From positions 1-41,042 of the IMG/VR virus record IMGVR_UViG_3300031673_000164: DNA of 41,042 nucleotides; one strand, 5' to 3'. This DNA comes from a virus. Positions 36,347 through 41,042 of this stretch are shown one piece after another (the stretch's first letter is position 1; each line of letters begins with the position of its first letter). The notes under the pieces were generated by a model. The model saw only the letters and a list, made by a program, of their open reading frames with translations, was not told where the DNA came from and did not search any database. The translations under genes and the position numbers were made by a program.

Positions 36347-36904
36347 GTGCCATACCGGCTGAAAGCCAACTGCGTGCAAGTACGGCGGAACGGGGATTGG
36401 GAAGACCTGAAGTGCCACGGCTCGCACGCAGGGGCCATGGCACACCTGGGGGCCCTGATGACGAACGTGGATGAGGCCGAGAAAGCGGCCGAAGACCTGG
36501 AGCTCGCGCCCTTCGCCATCGAGAAGCTAGACGAGGACCGGCGGCTGGTATTCGGCTGGGCCTACGTGGCCGAGGCTGATGGCGTGGACGTGGTGGACAA
36601 CAGCGGCGACGTGGTGGGCCAGGCGGCGCTCGAGGACCTGGAACTCGCCTTCTACGACTACGTGCTGAACAGCCGCGAGGCGGACGACATGCACACGCAG
36701 CTAGAGGGCGTGGGCAAGCTCGTTGAATGCTTGGTACTGACCCCGGCCAAGGCCGAGGCGATGGGCATCACGACCAAGCGGTTCGGCGCCTGGGTGGGCT
36801 TCAAGATCGAAGACGAGGAAGCCTGGCAGAAGGTAAAGCGTGGCGAGCGCCGGATGTTCAGCATCAGGGGCGCGGGAACGCGCGAGGAGATGGCGGATGC
36901 CTGA
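36347..36904 (+). CDS. XkdF-like prohead protease/structural protein
   Basis: GTG 36347, with AGGAG upstream, gives 185 residues. After a short N-terminal part (VQVRRNGDWEDLKCHGSHAG), residues about 55-180 match the XkdF family: RLVFGWAYVAE (67-77), VDNSGDVV, LELAFYDYVLNSR (about 95-107), MHTQLEGVGKLVECLVLTP, and WVGFKI...WQKVKRGERRMFSIRG. XkdF-like proteins are proposed serine proteases for capsid maturation, placed just before the scaffold, as here. It overlaps the scaffold gene by eight bases. Confidence 0.78.
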   Translation: MPYRLKANCVQVRRNGDWEDLKCHGSHAGAMAHLGALMTNVDEAEKAAEDLELAPFAIEKLDEDRRLVFGWAYVAEADGVDVVDNSGDVVGQAALEDLELAFYDYVLNSREADDMHTQLEGVGKLVECLVLTPAKAEAMGITTKRFGAWVGFKIEDEEAWQKVKRGERRMFSIRGAGTREEMADA

Positions 36905-37643
36905 GCCGAAGAAGCGGAATCTACTGCGCGTCAAGCGCATTGACACGATTGGCCTGGTTGACCGGGGCGACAACCCCGAGGCCGACATCCTGATCTGGAA
37001 GCGGGACCCCGGCGCGGTGGTCGTGCCGGCCAACGACCCGGAAGCCACGCGCGTCGTGGATCCGGGCACAACGCAGGAAGGTGACATGGAGAAGCTGGAA
37101 CAGGCCCAGGCCGACCTCGAGGCGGCGCGCGCCGAGGCGGACACGGCCAAGGCAGAGGCACTGGCGAAGACGGACGCGGAAGCGGCCGCGCTGGCCAAGG
37201 TTGCCGAGCGTGACGAGGAGATCGCCAAGCGTGACGAGCGCATCGCGGAGCTTGAGAAGGCCGAGCGTGAGGCGGTCGAGAAGGCGGAGCGTGACGGGCT
37301 GGCCATCCGGTTCGCCAAGGGTGGCGACCTGGAGAACGTCAGCGGCGACAAGCATACTGACGTGCTGCTCACCGTGAAGCGTGCGGTGGACGAGGACACG
37401 TGGACGGCGCTGGAAACCATGCTCAAGGCCGCGAGCGAGCAGATCGCCAACGGCGGGCTGTTCAAGGAGCTCGGCACGGGTGCGCAGGGCGAGGTCAAGA
37501 CGGCGTGGGACGAGATCCAGGCCAAGGCCGCCGAGCTGGTGACCAAGGGCGAGGCGCCCACGCTGGAGCAGGCGGTGGATCTGGTGGTCAGGGCCGACAA
37601 GGCGCTGGTGAAGCGGTACCAGGACGAGCAGAAGGCCCGCTAG
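36897..37643 (+). CDS. Capsid scaffolding protein
   Basis: ATG 36897 gives 248 residues. A basic N-terminus (PKKRNLLRVKRIDTIGLVDR) with GDNPEADILIWKR is followed by a long Glu/Ala/Lys coiled coil (about 62-140, MEKLEQAQADLEAARAEADT). A helical C-terminal domain with DVLLTVKRAVDEDTW follows. Size, coiled coil and position between the prohead protease and the decoration/capsid genes are those of scaffolding proteins, which guide prohead assembly and leave or are cleaved. Confidence 0.75.
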   Translation: MPEPKKRNLLRVKRIDTIGLVDRGDNPEADILIWKRDPGAVVVPANDPEATRVVDPGTTQEGDMEKLEQAQADLEAARAEADTAKAEALAKTDAEAAALAKVAERDEEIAKRDERIAELEKAEREAVEKAERDGLAIRFAKGGDLENVSGDKHTDVLLTVKRAVDEDTWTALETMLKAASEQIANGGLFKELGTGAQGEVKTAWDEIQAKAAELVTKGEAPTLEQAVDLVVRADKALVKRYQDEQKAR

Positions 37644-37657
37644 GGCGCGCGGGCCCG

Positions 37658-37695
37658 GACCCGGCTGGGAGCCCTGCGGGGCTGCTGGTCGGGTC
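37658..37695 (+). promoter_or_regulatory. Intergenic imperfect hairpin before capsid genes
   Basis: In the 101-base gap 37644-37744, GACCCG (37658-37663) pairs with CGGGTC (37690-37695) and AGCCC with GGGCT inside it, giving a GC-rich stem-loop without a T-run. It may be a processing or stability site that raises expression of the downstream capsid genes. Not a clear terminator. Confidence 0.35.
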
Positions 37696-37744
37696 ACGGA
37701 CACGGACAAGGTGGGGACGCCCCCGCCGCTGACGGAGAAGGAAC

Positions 37745-38152
37745 ATGAGCTACGAGATGAATCTTGTGACGGTCACGGGTGGGGCGATGGCCGACCTGAG
37801 CACCAAGCAGTTCAGTGCGGTGGCTCTGAACTCCAGCGGGCTGTACAACGTCACCGCAACGCGCGGCGCCCGGGTGGACGGCATCCTCCAGAACACCCCG
37901 GCGGCCAAGGCCCGCGGTGCGCTAGTGGCTGTCGGCGGAGTGTGCAAGGCCACCGTGCAGACGAACATCACGGGGCGGAGCATCGCCTACGGCGACTCGC
38001 TCATCAACTCGACCAAGGGCTACCTGCTCAAGTCCAGCACGGGCGGGACGGCCTATCGGTTCGCGCGGGCTGAGGAAGCCCTGAGCACCGGCACGGCGCG
38101 CGGCATCATCGCCGTTCGCATCACCAACGAGGGGCCGACTTCTACGGCTTGA
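37745..38152 (+). CDS. Head decoration protein 1 (DUF2190-like)
   Basis: This 135-residue, beta-rich protein has the pattern L-S-x-x-Q-F-x-A-V, V-D-G-I-L-Q-N-x-P, A-x-G-A-L-V-A-V-G-G, and a C-terminal G-I-I-A-V-R-I-T-x-E-G-P. It fits DUF2190/structural-cement proteins that decorate capsids. It shares the ILQN, ALVAVGG, AYGDSLI, KSSTGGTAYRFARA and IIAVRIT segments with the next gene. It has a strong position just before the major capsid protein. Confidence 0.75.
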   Translation: MSYEMNLVTVTGGAMADLSTKQFSAVALNSSGLYNVTATRGARVDGILQNTPAAKARGALVAVGGVCKATVQTNITGRSIAYGDSLINSTKGYLLKSSTGGTAYRFARAEEALSTGTARGIIAVRITNEGPTSTA

Positions 38153-38165
38153 GGAGGATAACCAC

Positions 38166-38579
38166 ATGTCGTATGAGCTTGGCTTGAAGTGCAAGACCTA
38201 CGAGGCGGGCGCTGATCTGTCGTCCTACCAGTATTACCCGGTGACGCAGAACAGCACGACGGGCCGCGTGAACGTGACCACGACCAAGGGGTCCGTGGTT
38301 GTCGGCATCCTCCAGAATGCACCCACGGCCGCTGGCCATGGCGCGCTGGTGGCTGTCGGTGGGATCAGCAAGGCGGTTGTCTGGTGCGGGTCTTCCGTGA
38401 AAGAGATCGCCTACGGGGACAGCCTGATTATCGGCAGCACCCGGAAGAAGCTGGAGAAGTCGAGCACGGGTGGCACGGCCTACAGGTTCGCGAGAGCCAT
38501 GGAGGCGTGCAGTTCTGGCGTGACGGCTGGCATCATCGCCGTCCGCATCACGCATGAGGGACCGACCTCCACGGCGTGA
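38166..38579 (+). CDS. Head decoration protein 2, tandem paralogue
   Basis: This 137-residue protein is a paralogue of the one at 37745, after a 13-base gap with GAGGA. It keeps ILQNAPTAA, GALVAVGGISKAVV, AYGDSLI, KSSTGGTAYRFARA and AGIIAVRITHEGPTSTA but differs at its N-terminus (LKCKTYEAGADLSSYQYYP) and middle. Both may coat the capsid or occupy different sites. It is followed by a 114-base gap containing only short frames; a GGAGG site sits before the capsid gene. Confidence 0.75.
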   Translation: MSYELGLKCKTYEAGADLSSYQYYPVTQNSTTGRVNVTTTKGSVVVGILQNAPTAAGHGALVAVGGISKAVVWCGSSVKEIAYGDSLIIGSTRKKLEKSSTGGTAYRFARAMEACSSGVTAGIIAVRITHEGPTSTA

Positions 38580-38693
38580 CCGTGAGGCCGGAAGCGGTAT
38601 GACACGACGCGGTGGGCTGGGATGGCGGGCTGGGGACCAGAGCCGGAACGCACCGCGCGCATGATGACACCAACCGATGGAGGTTAGGCACAA

Positions 38694-39638
38694 ATGCCTC
38701 AGCCCACCCAGAGTCAGGTACACGTCGACGCTCTGTTGACCAACATCTCGACGGCGTACATCCAGAGCAGGACCAACTTCATCGCGGACGTTGTTTTCCC
38801 TGCGGTGAACGTGGACAAGCGTTCCAACAAGTACGCGACCTACACCAAGGCCGATTGGTTCCGTGACGAGGCCGAGAAGCGCGAGAGCGGAGCGGAGTCG
38901 GCGGGTGGTGGCTACAACCTGTCGAGCGATTCGTACTTCTGCGACGTCTACGCCTTCCACAAGGACGTGGGCGACCGGGAGCGTGACAACGCGGACGCCG
39001 GGATCGACATGGACCGGGACGCGACCGAGTTCGTGACCCAGCGCCTGCTGCTCCAGCGTGAGATCCAGTGGGCGAGCGAGTTCTTCGTGGACGCCATCTG
39101 GGGAACGAGCATCACGCCCGGCAACCTGTGGTCCAGCTACACGACCTCGGATCCCGTCGGTGACGTGGAGACGGGCAAGACCACCATCCTGAAGAATACC
39201 GGGCTGGAGGCCAACACCTTCGCGCTCGGTTACGAGGTGTGGACGAAGTTGCGCCATCACCCGGACGTGGTGGACCACTTCAAGTACACCAGCGCCGCGA
39301 GCATCACGCAGGACATGGTGGCCGCGCTCCTCGAGATCGGCAAGATCGTGATCGCCAAGGCCATCAAGAACACCGGAGCTGAGGGCGGCACCGCTGCCTA
39401 CGACTTCACGCACGGCAAGCACGGGCTTCTGTGCCACGTGCCGCCTACCCCTGGGCTGCTGACGCCCGCCGCGGGCTACACGTTCCAGTGGTCCGGGACG
39501 GGCCTGGCCGCGCCGGTGGTCATCAAGAACTTCCGCATGGAGCACCTGGAGAGCGACCGGATCGAGGGCGAGACGGCCTACGACTTCAAGCTCGTGGCCA
39601 CCGACCTCGGCTACTTCTTCCACAGCGTCGTGGCGTAG
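38694..39638 (+). CDS. Major capsid protein
   Basis: This 314-residue protein has an N-terminal arm (QSQVHVDALLTNISTAYIQS), FIADVVFPAVNVDKRSNKY (about 30-48), KADWFRDEA, and a core with RDATEFVTQRLLLQREIQWA (about 109-128). Later come EVWTKLRHHPDVVDHFKYTS and a C-terminal ESDRIEGETAYDFKLVATD. This pattern is that of HK97-fold major capsid proteins of the gpE-like/P22-type families. Position after scaffold and decoration genes is decisive. No N-terminal cleavage site is predicted. Confidence 0.88.
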   Translation: MPQPTQSQVHVDALLTNISTAYIQSRTNFIADVVFPAVNVDKRSNKYATYTKADWFRDEAEKRESGAESAGGGYNLSSDSYFCDVYAFHKDVGDRERDNADAGIDMDRDATEFVTQRLLLQREIQWASEFFVDAIWGTSITPGNLWSSYTTSDPVGDVETGKTTILKNTGLEANTFALGYEVWTKLRHHPDVVDHFKYTSAASITQDMVAALLEIGKIVIAKAIKNTGAEGGTAAYDFTHGKHGLLCHVPPTPGLLTPAAGYTFQWSGTGLAAPVVIKNFRMEHLESDRIEGETAYDFKLVATDLGYFFHSVVA

Positions 39639-39663
39639 GACTGACGACGAGGGGACCAAACCG

Positions 39664-40035
39664 ATGAGCAAGATCCTGACGCATCATGTGACGAAGCAGT
39701 TTGAGGACGACGGCGTGGAGCGGTTGCCGGGGGAGTGCGTCAATGCGCTCCCCTGGCGTACCGCCACCTCGCTGGAGGCACAGCGGTACATCCAGCCGCT
39801 GCCCGAGGGTGCGGAGCCTGTGGGTGACAGCGAAGGGCGGTGGTGGCTCAGCGCAGGATGGCTGACGAAGCATGACCGTATGCCGCTGGACTTGGGCGTG
39901 CAGGAGCAGGAACCGGACACCGTGTCGGGCGTGGAGAAGCTGCCAGGGGTGGGCCTCTGGAAGCTGGCGAACGGCAAGGTATTCCGCGGATCAAGGCAGA
40001 AGGCCGAGGCGGCCAACCTCGGCTTTGCAGGATAG
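39664..40035 (+). CDS. Hypothetical head-region protein
   Basis: This 123-residue protein has an AGGGGAC ribosome site. The sequence contains THHVTKQFEDDGVERLPG and a C-terminal VGLWKLANGKVFRGSRQKAEA. It is possibly a head-completion or connector-associated protein by position. No family recognised. Confidence 0.5.
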   Translation: MSKILTHHVTKQFEDDGVERLPGECVNALPWRTATSLEAQRYIQPLPEGAEPVGDSEGRWWLSAGWLTKHDRMPLDLGVQEQEPDTVSGVEKLPGVGLWKLANGKVFRGSRQKAEAANLGFAG

Positions 40036-40038
40036 GCG

Positions 40039-40227
40039 GTGGGACCGGCACTCTGCGTGAAGTGCGGCGGGCCGATCAGGAAAGGCCAGTTCGTTTCCGT
40101 AGACACAAGCTCGGCCACATGGAGCCACGAGGTGGAGCGCGACTGCGCTCGGGAGAAGATGCAGAATGCAGAGAGTCACGAGGGGTTCGGCGCTAGTCGG
40201 GAAGCTCTACGGAACGATTGTAGCTGA
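40039..40227 (+). CDS. Small zinc-motif protein
   Basis: GTG 40039 gives 62 residues with CVKCGGPIRKGQ at the start, then HEVERDC, so a possible C-x-x-C...H...C metal site. It overlaps the start of the next gene by 62 bases, more than usual here, so the 3' half may not be functional. Moderate support. Confidence 0.45.
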   Translation: MGPALCVKCGGPIRKGQFVSVDTSSATWSHEVERDCAREKMQNAESHEGFGASREALRNDCS

Positions 40228-40903
40228 CGCCGGTTCGATCACCAGCACGGAGATCGCGGCCAAGGGCGTGTCTGCCGCGAACCTGGCGCTGGCCAATACG
40301 AAGATCGCAATCGGCTCGACGGCAGGTGGGGGCGTTGCCTATGCCCTGACCGGCGACGTCACCATGTCGAACGGGGGCGTTACGGCCATCGGCGCGAAGA
40401 AGGTGCTCGCGACCATGACGGCCATCGCCAACACGAAGGTGCTGGTCGGCTCGACGGGTGGCGTGGGTGTGGCCTACGCCCTCAGTGGCGATGTCACCAT
40501 GAGCAACGCGGGCGCCGTGACTATCGGGGCGAAGAAGGTCGTGAGCACGATGGTCAGCGAGTCGTGGAGTGCGCTGACGAATACCACCAAGAGCACGGTG
40601 ACGAAGGCGCTGCCGGCCGCGCTCGGTGGGTACCTGTTCACCAAGGTCGGGAGCTCGAAGGGGTGCGTCATTGCGAGCGCCAAGCTGAGCAAGCCGCTGG
40701 TCGGGGACCACTACAAGGTGTTCCTGGCCAACGCGCCCTCGACCATGCCAATCCACATCAAGAGCACGGCGGCGACGTTCGACGGCACGAACAAATTCGT
40801 GCTGCTGAATGCCGTAGGTGATGGAGTGAGTATCGAGGCCGCGACCACCACGCGGTGGGTTGTGTCCGGTGGGGTTGGGTACGTACTGGCCGCCACCACC
40901 TAA
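40166..40903 (+). CDS. Head/tail fibre-like repeat protein
   Basis: This 245-residue protein has two tandem repeats of about 39 residues (about 42-80 and 87-125) based on NTK-x-x-x-GST-x-G-x-GVAYAL, then GDVTMSN and IGAKKV. They form short beta hairpins like those in phage fibre shafts. A C-terminal beta-rich domain follows (SSKGCVIASAKLSKPL, FVLLNAVGDGVSIEA). It is likely a head fibre or surface appendage. The following gap, 40904-40981, holds a short GGCGC/GCGCC hairpin and a ribosome site. Confidence 0.62.
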   Translation: MQRVTRGSALVGKLYGTIVADAGSITSTEIAAKGVSAANLALANTKIAIGSTAGGGVAYALTGDVTMSNGGVTAIGAKKVLATMTAIANTKVLVGSTGGVGVAYALSGDVTMSNAGAVTIGAKKVVSTMVSESWSALTNTTKSTVTKALPAALGGYLFTKVGSSKGCVIASAKLSKPLVGDHYKVFLANAPSTMPIHIKSTAATFDGTNKFVLLNAVGDGVSIEAATTTRWVVSGGVGYVLAATT

Positions 40904-40981
40904 GCGGCGAGGGCAGATGTAGTGGGGCGCATGGCGCCGGGGAGTAGGCGACAATCTGACAACCTGACGGGGGACCACCCG

Positions 40982-41042
40982 ATGACCAAGAAGGATCAGG
41001 AGACGAGGACCGAGGGGGCCGGGACGCAACAGAAGCCGGAAA
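40982..41042 (+). CDS. Start of a further gene, 3' partial
   Basis: ATG 40982, with GGGGGAC upstream, opens a charged frame (MTKKDQETRTEGAGTQQKPE) that runs off the window. It cannot be identified. Confidence 0.4.
   Translation, partial: MTKKDQETRTEGAGTQQKPE

Noticed and set aside
38599-38667. 22-codon frame between the second decoration gene and the capsid gene
   Set aside because: No good ribosome site and no conserved features; probably chance.
38142-39671. 509-codon minus-strand frame over the capsid gene
   Set aside because: The sense gene is a clear major capsid protein, and the antisense product shows no recognisable motif. Long antisense frames are common in GC-rich coding DNA, unlike 32156-32905, which has specific nuclease motifs.

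Overview
This window is part of the genome of a tailed double-stranded DNA bacteriophage (Caudoviricetes), or of a prophage or metagenomic contig derived from one. It is GC-rich. Almost every gene lies on the + strand, packed with 4-base ATGA or GTGA overlaps. The set of terminase, portal, Mu gpF-like minor head protein, XkdF-like prohead protein, scaffold, decoration and major capsid proteins, together with fibronectin-type tail proteins, suggests a siphovirus-like virion. No integrase, tRNA, CRISPR array or host gene is visible, and the host cannot be named; high GC is compatible with actinobacterial or proteobacterial hosts.

Layout. 1-3973: the end of the tail/fibre region (a partial tail protein, a multi-FN3 protein, a small membrane protein). 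3974-8164: a lysis and accessory operon with a holin-like protein, a GH108 endolysin, a second membrane protein, two zinc-ribbon proteins, an HExxH protein, a metallophosphoesterase and a helix-turn-helix protein. 8165-8341: a control region with a weak terminator-like hairpin and a good sigma-70-type promoter. 8342-23786: a long early/middle operon. It starts with a ribbon-helix-helix protein and contains an ERF annealing protein with a C-terminal zinc ribbon, an SbcC/RecF-like ATPase, an HNH-like nuclease, a lytic transglycosylase, many small zinc-ribbon or membrane proteins, a RyR-domain protein and a DUF1376 replication protein. 23787-28036: a second promoter, then a sugar and modification block with a polysaccharide pyruvyl transferase, a NeuB-type nonulosonic acid synthase, a homing-endonuclease-associated-repeat protein and a methyltransferase. 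28033-41042: DNA packaging and head genes, interrupted by a small accessory cassette (33651-36000) that carries a NeuA-type CMP-nonulosonate cytidylyltransferase. That cassette is followed by a third promoter, a structured leader RNA with a strong intrinsic terminator, and the capsid genes.

The most striking element is in the minor head gene at 31238-33568. The conserved HP-x-CRC motif of the gpF-like domain is split by a 277-residue intein with all splicing residues in place. The intein carries no sense-strand endonuclease domain. Instead, a 249-codon gene for a Vsr/EDxHD-type homing endonuclease with an N-terminal helix-turn-helix runs antisense through almost the whole intein, and its stop codon is the reverse complement of the intein's second codon. 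The same head protein ends in an ADP-ribosyltransferase-like domain.

Other points of interest are a split NeuB/NeuA pathway in a phage, two places where reading frames and gene boundaries disagree (16214-16837 and 19059-19676), a 33-bp tandem repeat gene, a duplicated 118-bp coding module, and a shared TATATCTT promoter motif.
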